A stretch of DNA of 64,000 bases from Microbispora sp. NBC_01189 (GCF_036010665.1 NZ_CP108581.1:5079501-5143500), one strand, 5' to 3'. Positions 30,706 to 39,830 are shown, counted from the stretch's first letter. Notes: a model not told the origin generated them from the letters alone. Numbers and translations: made by a program.

Positions 30706-31260
30706 ATGCCCTCATCATCCTGATCAGCTGTCGCCTTGACCAGCTCGCCGACCTGGCCACGGGAGAGGCCGAACTGGCCACCGACCCCGCGGCGACAGAG
30801 CCGGCGCTGGTGGGCAGGCTTTCGAAGGTTCCCGGCCGGCGGTCACATCGCGGACGGCGCCATCCCCTGGTGGTGATCCTGGCCCTGATCGCGTGCGCGA
30901 CCCTGGTGGTCGGCGGCGACAGCACGACGGCGATCTGGCAGTGGGCCGCCGGGACCTTCCAAGAGCACCTGCGTCGCCTGGGCGCCTATCCCGACCCCTT
31001 CACCGGCCGGTTCGTCATCCCCAGTGAGCGGACCTTCCGGCGGGTGCTCGCCGATCTGGACGCCGACGCCCTGGATGCCGACGCCCTGGATGCCGACGCC
31101 CTGGACACGGCCGTCAGCGGATACGTCACCGACGTGGTCGGTGGATCGGCCCCACGCCGCGGACCCCCCTGCAACCGCCCACCTGATCACCTCGGAGCTT
31201 CACGCCCCCGACGTCCTGATCCTCAAGGGGCAACCAACCGCTTTTCCCTGGCGCGGCCCA
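30706..31260 (+). pseudogene. Relic of an ISAs1-family transposase (frameshifted, internally deleted)
   Basis: The ATG at 30706 begins MPSSS then a stop; homologous sequence continues in the next frame as RLDQLADLATGE, GRRSHRGRRHPLVVILALIACATLVVGGDS and IPSERTFRRVLADLD, the N-terminal domain of ISAs1 transposases. At about 31150 it jumps, in a third frame, to HLITSELHAPDVLILKGQPT, which resembles the later segment that normally reads LTVKGNQPTL. The DDE catalytic core is missing. A 15-bp unit is repeated three times at 31062-31106 (ALDAD repeats). No terminal inverted repeats found. The stretch 30554-30705 holds nothing else I can identify. Confidence 0.7.
31062..31106 (+). repeat. 15-bp tandem repeat inside the ISAs1 relic
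   Basis: Three copies of GCCGACGCCCTGGAT (31062, 31077, 31092), the last with a terminal C. They expand Asp-Ala-Leu-Asp-Ala within what was the transposase N-domain. Confidence 0.85.
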
Positions 31261-31374
31261 GGTCTTCCGGCTCCGCGCGCACCTGTGACGCCAACAAATC
31301 GCTATGCAGGGGTGTTCACGGTGAGGTGATGTGAAAAAATCGATACAGATTTTCGAATGTATTTGGGAGGTGTG

Positions 31375-34011
31375 ATGGATCTGTTCGGTACTGATCCTGA
31401 GTGCTCCCCTCGTTCGAACGGTGCGGGCGATGACGACTGGTGGGAGCGGCTCACCGCCGGTTCGCCCCTTTGGTCGTCCGAGGGTGCGCTTGCCCGTGAA
31501 TATCTGCCGATCGTCGAGCCTGAGGTGACAAAGCACGCGAGCCTGTTCGGCGACTCGGTGAAGATTCCCCTTATTCGTGCTTTTGTGGATCGTTTCGGTC
31601 TCATGGACGACGACCCCATAGGTGACGAGACCGCGAGTGGTGCTTCTCCGGACGGCGCCCGGAGTGCCGACGGCTTCGCTTCCGGCGGCACTTCCGGAGG
31701 TGTTCGTGGCGATGCTCCCGGTGGGGCGTCCGACGGTGGTCCCGCCGGTGCACCTGGCGATGCATCTGACGGCGCGCCTGCCGCCAGTCCGGGTGACGTG
31801 GAACAGGACCAGGATGCGGGCCGAGGTGCCACCGGCCACGATCGGGCGGCAGACCAGCGCGATGCTGGCCGGGACGACGATGCTGGCCGGGATCAGGGTG
31901 ATCCGGACGTTGGCAGCGCTCCCGGCAGCGCGCCTGGTGGTGCGTCTGATGGCGGCGCGTCTGATGGTGTCTTTGGTGGTGCTTCTGGCGGTGCTTCCGG
32001 CTCGGGGTCGTCGTCGTGGGTGGCGGTGGCGGCTGTTGGTGAGGCGGCGCGGGTGGTGGCGTTGGTGCCGGTGCCCGAGGACGCGGGTGTGTGTCTGGCC
32101 GAGGCGGAGGAGTTGCTTGCGGTCCGTGATCGGATCACGTCGGCGTTGGCGGCTCGGGTGGGTCGTGTTCATCGGGCTGGGGAGGCGAAGGGTCATGGGC
32201 ATGCGTCCACGAAGTTGTGGTTGCGTAGCGCTGGGGGGATGACGCCTCCGGGGGCGGGCCGCCTGTTGACGATGGGCATGGCGTTGGCCCGTCTGCCGGA
32301 GGTGCGGCGCCTGTTTGCGGAGGGTGGTCTGGCGGAGGGGGTCGTGGAGGCGATCTGCACCGCTACCGCGGGGTTGACCGATGAGCAGGCGGCGACGGCT
32401 GAGCGGATTTTGCTGGAGTTGGCGAAGTCGGCGGGTGCGGCGGAGGTGGCGAAGGCGGGGCGGTATCTGCGGGCGGTGCTGGACCCTGATGGGCATGAGA
32501 AGGACGAGCAGGCGGATTTCGATCGCCGGTTCTTCCGGGTGCGCCGGCGGAGGAACGGTGGGCTGGAGGGGGAGTTCTATCTGCCGGTGGAGGCGGCCGC
32601 GCGGTTGCGGCACCTGCTGGACGTCTACGCCAGGCCGAAGGCGGAGGGTGATGACCGGCCGTTGAGTGTGCGGAACGCGGATGCGTTGATCGCGTTCTTG
32701 GAGAACAAGATCGTGACTGAGCTTCTGGTGCTGGTCAACGCCGAGTCTCTCCCCGACGACCCTGCGAGTGGCACTGCCTGCGACGAGGGTGAGCCCATCA
32801 TCGACGATGGCGAGCCCACCATTGAGGAGCCCGCCGACGGAGAGCCAGAGCCCGCCGACGAGCAGTCGGAGGGTGCGGAGCCGGGCACACGGCCACCGGC
32901 CATCAGCCCCGAACGCACAGCCACTGTGCCCCCGGCGGGCGGGGATCGCTCAGCCGGCGAGGACGGTAGTTCGACCGTCGCGCCCTCCGCAGGAGACGAC
33001 ACCTCCCCTGCCGCGCCCAGTGCCGCCTCCCATGCCGCCTGCCGCGCCGCCTCCCATGCCGCCTGTCGTGCCGCCTCCGGTGCCGCCGCATGTGCGTGTG
33101 GCGGTGCGTGTGGGGGCGCTGACGGGCTGGAGCCTGTCACCGGCCGCGCGGCCGCCGGTAGCTCGCCCATGGATGGTCCGGCTGCCGCCTGGCCACACTT
33201 CGACCCAACCGACAGCCACGAGCGCGGCAACGAGCGCGGCAACGAGCGCGGCGACCTGCGCGACTGCGATGACGTCCAGCAGGACCACGCCGACGACCCT
33301 GCCGCAGACCCTGCCGACGACCCCGGCACTCAGGAAGAGGGCATCGAGCGAGGACACCGCAGAAACCGAGCGCGGCCGCAGCAGGCACCCCCGCAGCAGA
33401 CGCATGCTCCTGATCCCCCACCCGAGCCCGACGCCCCGCCGGATGCGGAAGGGAGCGCCTGGCCGGGAGGCGACGATTGGCCTGGCGGTGGCGCCTGGCC
33501 GGGAGATGATGCCTGGGCGGGGGTGGGAGCCGATGCGCCGCCGGGGAGCAGTCCGCCGGGAGCGGGCGGCAATGCGCCGCCGGGGGTGTGGATGCGGAGG
33601 TTGCCGGGGCTGATCCTGGCGACCGGGCAGCTGCTGCCCGTCTCCAGCGTGCACCGGCTGGCCCGCACCAGCACCCTGGTGAGGATCGTGATGAACGCCG
33701 CCGGGCAGGTCCTGGACATGGGCCGCAAGGTCAGGTTGGCCACCCCGGCCCAGCGCCGGGCGGTCTTCGCCCGGTACGCCACCTGCTGGGTCGACGGCTG
33801 CCCCCTGCCCGCCACCATGTGCCAAGTCGATCATTGCGACAACTGGTGCAGCGGCGGGCTGACCGACCTCAAGCTGCTGGGGCCGGCCTGCCAGTTCCAC
33901 AACCGCGACCGCTACCGCCATCCTACCCGCTACACCCGCCGCACGATCGGAGACGACCGCTGGGCCTTCACCTACCGCAACCCCCGCAGCAGCATCCGGA
34001 AACGCAAATGA
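31375..34011 (+). CDS. DUF222-HNH endonuclease family protein, unusually long
   Basis: An 878-residue protein, about twice the usual length. Residues of about 95-215 are Gly/Ala/Ser/Asp-rich low complexity. DUF222 covers about 215-450 (LAEAEELLAVRDRITSALAARVGRVHRAGEAKGHGHASTKLW and RLLTMGMALARLPEVRRLFAEGGL). Residues of about 460-740 are again acidic and Pro/Ala-rich, including a Cys-containing repeat (AASHAACRAASHAACRAAS). The HNH nuclease is at the end: CWVDGCPLPATMCQVDH then CQFHNRDR. ATG at 31375 with GGGAGG upstream. Third positions contain many more T and G-ending codons than neighbours, suggesting transfer. These proteins abound in actinomycetes and are often linked to mobile DNA. Confidence 0.88.
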   Translation: MDLFGTDPECSPRSNGAGDDDWWERLTAGSPLWSSEGALAREYLPIVEPEVTKHASLFGDSVKIPLIRAFVDRFGLMDDDPIGDETASGASPDGARSADGFASGGTSGGVRGDAPGGASDGGPAGAPGDASDGAPAASPGDVEQDQDAGRGATGHDRAADQRDAGRDDDAGRDQGDPDVGSAPGSAPGGASDGGASDGVFGGASGGASGSGSSSWVAVAAVGEAARVVALVPVPEDAGVCLAEAEELLAVRDRITSALAARVGRVHRAGEAKGHGHASTKLWLRSAGGMTPPGAGRLLTMGMALARLPEVRRLFAEGGLAEGVVEAICTATAGLTDEQAATAERILLELAKSAGAAEVAKAGRYLRAVLDPDGHEKDEQADFDRRFFRVRRRRNGGLEGEFYLPVEAAARLRHLLDVYARPKAEGDDRPLSVRNADALIAFLENKIVTELLVLVNAESLPDDPASGTACDEGEPIIDDGEPTIEEPADGEPEPADEQSEGAEPGTRPPAISPERTATVPPAGGDRSAGEDGSSTVAPSAGDDTSPAAPSAASHAACRAASHAACRAASGAAACACGGACGGADGLEPVTGRAAAGSSPMDGPAAAWPHFDPTDSHERGNERGNERGDLRDCDDVQQDHADDPAADPADDPGTQEEGIERGHRRNRARPQQAPPQQTHAPDPPPEPDAPPDAEGSAWPGGDDWPGGGAWPGDDAWAGVGADAPPGSSPPGAGGNAPPGVWMRRLPGLILATGQLLPVSSVHRLARTSTLVRIVMNAAGQVLDMGRKVRLATPAQRRAVFARYATCWVDGCPLPATMCQVDHCDNWCSGGLTDLKLLGPACQFHNRDRYRHPTRYTRRTIGDDRWAFTYRNPRSSIRKRK

Positions 34012-34063
34012 TGTCGGACCCCACCACCGCTGACATGCAGAAACGGGAGAGGCCCTCGCCGGC

Positions 34064-34095
34064 CGCGCCCGGGATCGCGTGCGGTTCCGGGCGCG
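34064..34095. terminator. Hairpin between the HNH gene and the reductase gene
   Basis: CGCGCCCGG (34064-34072) pairs perfectly with CCGGGCGCG (34087-34095) in the 190-nt convergent gap. Confidence 0.55.
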
Positions 34096-34201
34096 TGAAC
34101 CTCCGGACCGTCGGCGGCGCCTGCGTCTCGCCGGGTGATCCGGGCGGAGCTACTGGAGGGAGCGGGATGTTTGTCAGTAGGGGGCCCGCAGATGGACGGC
34201 C

Positions 34202-35155
34202 TCATAGTTCGAGGACGAGACGGGGCGAGCGCGCACGCGACACGCAGACGAACATGACGTCGCCGGCCGCGCGCTCCTCCTCGGTGAGGAGGCTGTCGCG
34301 GTGGTCGGGCACGCCGTCCAGCACCACTGTCTCGCAGGTGCCGCAGGTCCCCTCGCGGCAGGAGGACAGCACGGCGACGCCCGCCTCCTCGACCACCTCA
34401 AGGATCGAGCGGTCCTCCGGCACGGTCAGCGTCGTCCCGGTCAGGGCCAGTTCGATCTCGAAGGCCGAGGCTTCACCGCCGTCCGTGGTCGCGGGGGTGA
34501 ACCGCTCGACGCGCAGCGCGCCCTGCGGCCAGGACGCGCAGCGCTCCTCCGCCGCCCTCAGCAGTGGTTCCGGGCCGCAGCAGTAGACGAGGGCACCGGC
34601 GAGGGGAACGCCGAGCAGTCCGTCCAGATCGAGCAGGCCCGTCTCGTCCTGGGGGCACAGCTCGACCCGGTCCGGATGGTCCCGTACGAGCCGGTCGGCG
34701 AAGGCCATCGAGGCCCGGGTGCGTCCGCCGTACACCAGCCGCCAGTCCGTACGGCGGCGCGCGGCCTCGGCGATCATCGGGAGGAGCGGGGTGATGCCGA
34801 TCCCGCCGGCCACGAAGAGGTAGCGGGGTGACTCGGCGAGGCCGAAGTGGTTGCGCGGGCCGCGCACCCGCACCGTGTCGCCTTCGGCGAGCCGGTCGTG
34901 CACATGGGCGGAGCCGCCGCGCCCGACCGGCTCCCGCAGCACCGCCACCTCGAAGGCGCGGTCGTCGCCGGGGTCGCCGCACAGTGAGTACTGCCTGACC
35001 AGGCCCGGGCCGAGCAGCAGATCGACGTGCGCGCCCGGCGTCCAGGAGGGCAGCGGGCCGCCGTCGGGCCGGACGAGGCGCAGGAGCACGACCCCCTCGG
35101 CGACGGACGTTCTGCCCGCCACTTTCAGGTCGAGCTCCGGTTCCGTCAGGGGCAT
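34202..35155 (-). CDS. PDR/VanB family oxidoreductase (reductase of a Rieske oxygenase)
   Basis: A 317-residue phthalate-dioxygenase-reductase-like protein moving electrons from NADH through flavin to a plant-type 2Fe-2S centre. Flavin motif VRQYSLCGDP near 53-62, nucleotide-binding VAGGIGITPLLPM, and 2Fe-2S cysteines Cys266, Cys271, Cys274 and Cys304 (SSCREGTCGTCE). It lies in the same operon as the Rieske oxygenase at 35476 and is its evident electron donor, as VanB is for VanA. ATG at 35155. Confidence 0.93.
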   Translation of the reverse strand: MPLTEPELDLKVAGRTSVAEGVVLLRLVRPDGGPLPSWTPGAHVDLLLGPGLVRQYSLCGDPGDDRAFEVAVLREPVGRGGSAHVHDRLAEGDTVRVRGPRNHFGLAESPRYLFVAGGIGITPLLPMIAEAARRRTDWRLVYGGRTRASMAFADRLVRDHPDRVELCPQDETGLLDLDGLLGVPLAGALVYCCGPEPLLRAAEERCASWPQGALRVERFTPATTDGGEASAFEIELALTGTTLTVPEDRSILEVVEEAGVAVLSSCREGTCGTCETVVLDGVPDHRDSLLTEEERAAGDVMFVCVSRARSPRLVLEL

Positions 35156-35203
35156 GGCGCGCGGGTCCTCCTGTGAGTGGGCAGCTGAGTGGGCTGCGTG
35201 AGC

Positions 35204-35479
35204 TCAGACGAGCGCGGTGGCCGGGGCCGGGGAGTTCTCCGCTCTGGCCGGCCGGGCCCGGTGTCCTTCCGGGTGGCCGAGCAGCCAGTCCCACAGGACC
35301 ACGGGATCGTCGAACTCTCGTTCCGCGCCGCAGAAGCAGGTGGCGTGCAGCCGGTCGGTGCCCGGCACCCAGCGGATGCGGTAGACGGTGCGGCCGGTGC
35401 CGGCAGTGTGGGCAGTGCTGGCAGTGCGGTCAGTGCGGTCAGTGCGGCCCGTCCGTGCGCCGGGTTCGCCCGGGTTCAT
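35204..35479 (-). CDS. 91-residue protein coupled to the Rieske oxygenase
   Basis: Function not recognised. The start overlaps the oxygenase stop (ATGA), strong evidence of translation. The first 30 residues are Thr/Arg/Asp/Ala low complexity, coded by a 9-bp repeat of GTCAGTGCG type. The rest looks folded: TVYRIRWVPGTDRLHATCFCGAEREFDDPVVLWDWLLGHPEGH, with a CFCG cysteine pair and a following acidic-aromatic segment. Could be an accessory or ferredoxin-like docking factor for the oxygenase system, but only two cysteines are present, too few for an Fe-S cluster in one chain. Confidence 0.7.
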   Translation of the reverse strand: MNPGEPGARTGRTDRTDRTASTAHTAGTGRTVYRIRWVPGTDRLHATCFCGAEREFDDPVVLWDWLLGHPEGHRARPARAENSPAPATALV

Positions 35480-36537
35480 CGGGCGGCGGCCCGCGAGGAG
35501 GCGGAGCCGGCCATCCGGGCGAGCAGGCGCCGGGCGGCCAGGCCGCCGGTGTCGATATTCACCGACAGCTCCTGGTAGCGGTCCGGCTCGGCGGCGATGA
35601 CCTGCTCCAACGTGTTCAGCGCGGTCACGTCCTGCAGGACGACCGTACGGTTGCTCTCCCGGAGGAAGTCCGAGACCTTCTCGTCGTCGAGCGCGAAGTC
35701 CCGCGCGACGGCCCAGAAGTCGTAGGTGCTGCTGTCCGTCGACGGGGTGATCGCGTAGACGACCTCGACGTGGAAGGCGTGCGGGTCCGTGCCGTCGGCG
35801 GTGGGAGGCGGCGACCCGACCGGGGCGACCCGGCTGTGCAGGAGGTAGAGGCACGGCGGGTGATACTCGATGTCCTGCCACCGGGTGATCCGTCCCTTGA
35901 TGCCCGTCGACTCGGCGTAGAACGGCGGGCACGCCGCGTCGTCCATGTGCCGGCTGACGTAGACGACGCCCTCGTCCTCGTCGACCTCGGTGGTGATCGG
36001 CGTCTCGGCCACCTCGGGCGTGCCGATGTACCCGCCGTGCAGGTAGGTCTCGTGGGACAGGTCCAGGAGGTTGTCCACGAGCAGGCCGTACCGCGCGTTC
36101 AGCGGCTCCATGCCGCACACTGTGGCGTACTCGGGCGCGACCAGCCAGGGCGCGCGCGGCGGCAGGGTGGCGCCCGGCTCGCGGTCGCCGATCCAGACCC
36201 AGACGAACGAGTCCTGCTCCACCACCGGGTAGGTGCGCAGCCGTGCCGTACGCGGGACGCGCCGCTGCGCGGGCACGCCGACGCAGACGCCGTCCGGGCC
36301 GTAGGTGAAGCCGTGGTAGCCGCAGACCACCCGGTCGCCGACGAGGTGGCTGGGCGCCTCGGACAGCGGGAACCTGCGGTGCACGCAGCGGTCGGTCATC
36401 GCCACCGCCCGCCCGTCCTCGGTGCGCCAGAGCAGGATCGGCTCGTTCAGGATCGTACGGCCGAGCTGCCGCCGGCCCACCTCGTGGCCGTACGCGGCGA
36501 CGTACCACTGGTCGCGCGCGAATTCCGTGACGATCAC
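35476..36537 (-). CDS. Rieske 2Fe-2S aromatic ring oxygenase/O-demethylase (VanA-like)
   Basis: A 353-residue oxygenase component. Rieske ligands Cys51, His53, Cys72 and His75 (CVH then CGYH). The mononuclear iron site shows Asp159, His162 and His167 in NLLDLSHETYLHG. This class removes methyl groups from aryl ethers or hydroxylates aromatic acids. GTG start at 36537, 3 nt after the CoA-ligase stop. With the reductase at 34202 it forms a two-component oxygenase; the substrate is not determined by sequence alone. Confidence 0.93.
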   Translation of the reverse strand: MIVTEFARDQWYVAAYGHEVGRRQLGRTILNEPILLWRTEDGRAVAMTDRCVHRRFPLSEAPSHLVGDRVVCGYHGFTYGPDGVCVGVPAQRRVPRTARLRTYPVVEQDSFVWVWIGDREPGATLPPRAPWLVAPEYATVCGMEPLNARYGLLVDNLLDLSHETYLHGGYIGTPEVAETPITTEVDEDEGVVYVSRHMDDAACPPFYAESTGIKGRITRWQDIEYHPPCLYLLHSRVAPVGSPPPTADGTDPHAFHVEVVYAITPSTDSSTYDFWAVARDFALDDEKVSDFLRESNRTVVLQDVTALNTLEQVIAAEPDRYQELSVNIDTGGLAARRLLARMAGSASSRAAAR

Positions 36538-36540
36538 TGG

Positions 36541-38109
36541 TCACTCCTCTGTGCTGGCCTCGGTGTCGGCCCCGGTGCCGGCGGTGAGGGGCCGCCCGCG
36601 CAGGTCGGGTTTGCGGATCTTTCCGGAGCCGGTCTTCGGCAGGGCGTCGACGATGTCGAAATAGACGGGGATCTTGTACTTGGCGAGCCGGGAGAGGAGG
36701 AACTCCCGCAGGTCGCCGGGGGCGACGGCGGCCCCGGCGCGGGGGACGACGAAGGCCCGGCCGACCTCCCCCCACCGCTGGTCGGGCACCCCGACCACGG
36801 CGGCCTCCGCCACGGCGGGGTGCTCGAACAGCACGTTCTCGACCTCGGCCGGGTAGACGTTCTCCCCGCCGGAGATGTACATGTCCTTGACCCGGTCGAC
36901 GATGTGGAGGTGGCCCTCGTCGTCCAGGACGCCGATGTCGCCCGAGTGGAACCAGGCGCCCTCGGTGAGCGCGGCGGCGGTCGCCTCCGGGTTCCGCCAG
37001 TAGCCCGGCGTGACGTTCGGCCCCCGCACGAGCACCTCGCCCGGCTCGCCCGCCGCCGAGGGCGTCAGATCGGGCCGCACGACCCGCACGTTCGCGAAGA
37101 ACACCGGCACCCCGGCGGAGCCCACCTTGCGCTCGCTCTCGCCCGCCTCCAGGAAGGTCGCGCCCGGCGAGGTCTCGGTCAGCCCGTAACCCTGGCAGAA
37201 GGTCAGCCCCCGAGCTTGGTACGCGCGGATCAACGCGACCGGGATCGCCGCCCCGCCCGACATCAGCGTACGCAGCGAGGACAGGTCGGCGTGGGCCCAC
37301 CGCGGCGACCTGGCGAACGCGGCGAACATCGCGGTGACGCCGAACATCCAGGTGACGCGGTGCTTCTCGATGAGGTCGTAGCACTGGTCGACGTCCCACG
37401 ACGGCATGATCACGGACGTGCCACCCTTGAGGAAGGTCGGCAGCAGCGTCTGGTTCAGCGCCGCCACGTGGAAGAGCGGCGCGCTGACCAGGGTCACCTC
37501 GGTGCTCGCCACGTCGACGCCGATCAGCATGTGGAAGCAGTTCCACGCGAGGTTGGCGTGGCTGAGCATGGCGCCCTTGGGCCGTCCCGTGGTGCCGGAG
37601 GTGTAGAGGATCAGGGCGACGTCGTCGAGCGCCACCGGGATGTCGATCGGCGTGGGGTCGCCCTGCGACAGCCAGCTCTCGAACTCCGTCTCGCCGGGCG
37701 CGGGTGACGCCAGCGCCACGACCGTACGGAGGCCCGGCAGGTCGGGCGGGGCGCACAGGGCACGGACGACCGCCGAGCACTCCGGGGCGTAGACGAGGAC
37801 GGAGGCGCCCGAGTCCGTCAGCATGTAGGCGATCTCGGGCGCCGTCAGGCGGAAGTTCAGCGGGACGAAGATCCCGCCGAGCAGGTGCGTCGCGAACAGG
37901 GTCTCGGCGAAAGCGACGTGGTTGGGACCGAGGTAGGCGACCCGGTCACCGGCCCGCACCCCGGCGTCGCGCAGCCGGGACGCGAGCCGCGTCGTCCGTT
38001 CGTGCACCTCCGCGTAGCTGACCGACCGGTCCGCGAAGACGAACGCGGTGCGGTTCGGGCTCATCTGGGCCCGGCGGGCGGGCCAGCCTCCCAGTCCGGC
38101 GTTCCGCAT
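36541..38109 (-). CDS. Acyl/aryl-CoA synthetase (AMP-forming, ANL superfamily)
   Basis: A 522-residue ligase that activates a carboxylic acid through an acyl-adenylate. P-loop YTSGTTGRPKG at about 169-179, QGYGLTETSPG, the A8 region HSGDIGVLDDEGHLHIVDRVKDM and the C-terminal lysine in GSGKIRKPDL. Length fits medium-chain or aryl-CoA ligases. ATG at 38109 has AAGGGG 9 nt upstream. It shares a transcript with the Rieske oxygenase, so the acid is probably activated before or after an oxygenase step. Confidence 0.92.
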   Translation of the reverse strand: MRNAGLGGWPARRAQMSPNRTAFVFADRSVSYAEVHERTTRLASRLRDAGVRAGDRVAYLGPNHVAFAETLFATHLLGGIFVPLNFRLTAPEIAYMLTDSGASVLVYAPECSAVVRALCAPPDLPGLRTVVALASPAPGETEFESWLSQGDPTPIDIPVALDDVALILYTSGTTGRPKGAMLSHANLAWNCFHMLIGVDVASTEVTLVSAPLFHVAALNQTLLPTFLKGGTSVIMPSWDVDQCYDLIEKHRVTWMFGVTAMFAAFARSPRWAHADLSSLRTLMSGGAAIPVALIRAYQARGLTFCQGYGLTETSPGATFLEAGESERKVGSAGVPVFFANVRVVRPDLTPSAAGEPGEVLVRGPNVTPGYWRNPEATAAALTEGAWFHSGDIGVLDDEGHLHIVDRVKDMYISGGENVYPAEVENVLFEHPAVAEAAVVGVPDQRWGEVGRAFVVPRAGAAVAPGDLREFLLSRLAKYKIPVYFDIVDALPKTGSGKIRKPDLRGRPLTAGTGADTEASTEE

Positions 38110-38135
38110 CGGTGGCAACCCCTTCGCGCCTTGAG

Positions 38136-38186
38136 GACGGTGTCTCAGGGACGGTGTCTCAGGGACGGTGTCTCAGGGACGGTGTC
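38136..38186 (-). repeat. 14-bp tandem repeat (3.6 copies) at the MFS stop codon
   Basis: Three exact units GACGGTGTCTCAGG at 38136, 38150 and 38164, then partial GACGGTGTC to 38186. The MFS stop (TCA, 38185-38187) is at the end of the partial copy, and every unit carries another TCA. Confidence 0.9.
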
Positions 38187-39582
38187 AGGCGGAGGACGGC
38201 TTCGCCGCGCCGGGCACGTCGCCGGAGGCGGGCGCGACCACAGTGACCGAGGTCAGGTCCTGACCCCTGGTCTCGCGCAGGGCCAGTAGACAGAGCACGG
38301 TCAGCACGCAGGACGCGGCGATGATCGTGGAGGTCGTCGTGGTCCCGCCGCCCCCGGACGACACGTCGAGCTGTGCGAACAACAACGGAGCCAGACCGGC
38401 GCCGAGCCCGGCGATCTGGTAGCCGAGAGAGGCTCCGGTGTAGCGGCTCCTGGTGGCGAACAGCTCCGTGTACAGGGCCGCGAGCGGGCCGAACATCAAC
38501 GGGTGCAGGACCGACTGGCCCAGCACGAGGGCGAGGGTGAGCACGGCCGTGCTGCCGCTGTTCACCATCGGGAAGAGGACGAAGCCGAACACCGCCATCA
38601 GCAGCGCTCCCGTCAGCACGACCGGACGGCGCCCGACGCGGTCCGACAACGCCGCGCATCCCACGATGGCCACGACGGCCAGCGCGGACGAGAGCGTGAG
38701 CCCGTTGAGCACGGCCTGCCGGGGGAAGCCGGCCCGCACGCCGTACGCGATGAGATAGGTGGTGAGCGTGCCCTGGGCCACGAAGGCCGACAGCCCGACG
38801 CCCACCGCGAGCAGCAGCGTCTTCGGATGGTTGCGGAGCACGTCGAACAGCGGTGTCTTCCGGAGCCACGCGACCAGGTTCCGGGCGGCCGGGTTCAAGG
38901 AGGCCTCGTTTCCGGCGGCTGCCTTTCTGGCGGCCTCGAAGACCGGGGGCTCGGTGACCCGCAGCCGGACGAACAGGCCGACCGCCAGCAGGACGATGCT
39001 GAGCAGGAACGGCACCCGCCAGCCCCAGCTCAGGAACGCCTGCTCGCTCATGACCGCGCCGGTGCCGGTGAGCACGGCGGTGGACAGCACCATGCCGAAC
39101 GGGGCGCCGGCGTTGGTGAAGCTCGCCCACAGGCCGCGGCGGCCGGTCGCGTGCTCGGCGGACAGCAGCACCGCGCCGCCCCATTCGCCGCCGACGGCGA
39201 TGCCCTGCAGGATCCGCAGCAGGACGAGCGCGACGGGCGCGGAGAAGCCGATCTGCTCGTAGGTCGGCAGCAGGCCGATCAGGAAGCTGGCGACACCCAT
39301 GAGCGTCATGGTCAGCACCAGCATGCCCTTGCGGCTCAGGCGGTCGCCGAAGTGGCCGAAGAGCACGCCGCCGAGCGGCCTGGCGAGGTAGCCCGTGGCG
39401 AACGTACCGAAGCTGGCGACCGTCGCGACGCGCGCGTCGAGGGAGGAGAAGAAGACCTTGTTGAAGACCACGGCCGCGGCCGTGGCGTACAGCAGGAAGT
39501 CGTAGTACTCGATGACGCTCCCGATGAAGCTGGAGGTCACCGCGCGTCGGAGTTGGGTCTGGCTGGGGGGTGTCTCTGGCAT
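38185..39582 (-). CDS. MHS-family MFS organic acid:H+ symporter
   Basis: A 465-residue membrane protein with 12 predicted spans of the metabolite:H+ symporter family (shikimate, alpha-ketoglutarate, proline/betaine type). Family motifs: FIGSVIEYYDFLLYATAA in TM1, GYLARPLGGVLFGHFGDRLSRK (motif A) and RILQGIAVGGEWGGA in TM4. ATG at 39582 with GAGGAG upstream and its own promoter. In this cluster it most likely imports the acid acted on by the CoA ligase and oxygenase. Confidence 0.92.
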   Translation of the reverse strand: MPETPPSQTQLRRAVTSSFIGSVIEYYDFLLYATAAAVVFNKVFFSSLDARVATVASFGTFATGYLARPLGGVLFGHFGDRLSRKGMLVLTMTLMGVASFLIGLLPTYEQIGFSAPVALVLLRILQGIAVGGEWGGAVLLSAEHATGRRGLWASFTNAGAPFGMVLSTAVLTGTGAVMSEQAFLSWGWRVPFLLSIVLLAVGLFVRLRVTEPPVFEAARKAAAGNEASLNPAARNLVAWLRKTPLFDVLRNHPKTLLLAVGVGLSAFVAQGTLTTYLIAYGVRAGFPRQAVLNGLTLSSALAVVAIVGCAALSDRVGRRPVVLTGALLMAVFGFVLFPMVNSGSTAVLTLALVLGQSVLHPLMFGPLAALYTELFATRSRYTGASLGYQIAGLGAGLAPLLFAQLDVSSGGGGTTTTSTIIAASCVLTVLCLLALRETRGQDLTSVTVVAPASGDVPGAAKPSSA

Positions 39583-39630
39583 GACCGAGCTCCTCGTCCG
39601 GGGAGCGAGCTGTGTCGCTTTCTTGTCCGG

Positions 39631-39659
39631 AGGTTAGGCAGATCGATAACGGAGGTCAA
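39631..39659 (-). promoter_or_regulatory. Promoter of the MHS transporter-ligase-oxygenase operon
   Basis: On the minus strand: -35 TTGACC (39659-39654), 17 nt, -10 TAACCT (39636-39631). A dyad GCCAA-ATA-TTGGC (39667-39679 region) lies just upstream and may bind an activator. Confidence 0.65.
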
Positions 39660-39702
39660 TACTTTGCCAAATATTGGCCAGGGGGCCGGGAGAGGGTGTC
39701 TC

Positions 39703-39761
39703 TTCCGGCCTGCCGGAACGCCCGCGGCGCTCTCCCACGTCCGCCTTTCGGCACGCCGAAA
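39703..39761 (-). terminator. Two short hairpins after the MaoC gene
   Basis: TTCCGGC-CT-GCCGGAA (39703-39718) and TTTCGGC-AC-GCCGAAA (39746-39761), each a 7-bp perfect stem, in the gap between the two halves of the catabolic cluster. Confidence 0.6.
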
Positions 39762-39796
39762 CACCCCGTACGGGCATGAAGAGCCGAGGGCAGCGG

Positions 39797-39830
39797 GATC
39801 AGGCGGCGTGATCAGGCGGCGTGATCAGGC
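39797..39830 (-). repeat. 13-bp tandem repeat at the MaoC stop codon
   Basis: Units GATCAGGCGGCGT at 39797 and 39810, then partial GATCAGGC to 39830. The stop (TCA, 39825-39827) is in the partial copy; each full copy repeats it. Confidence 0.85.
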
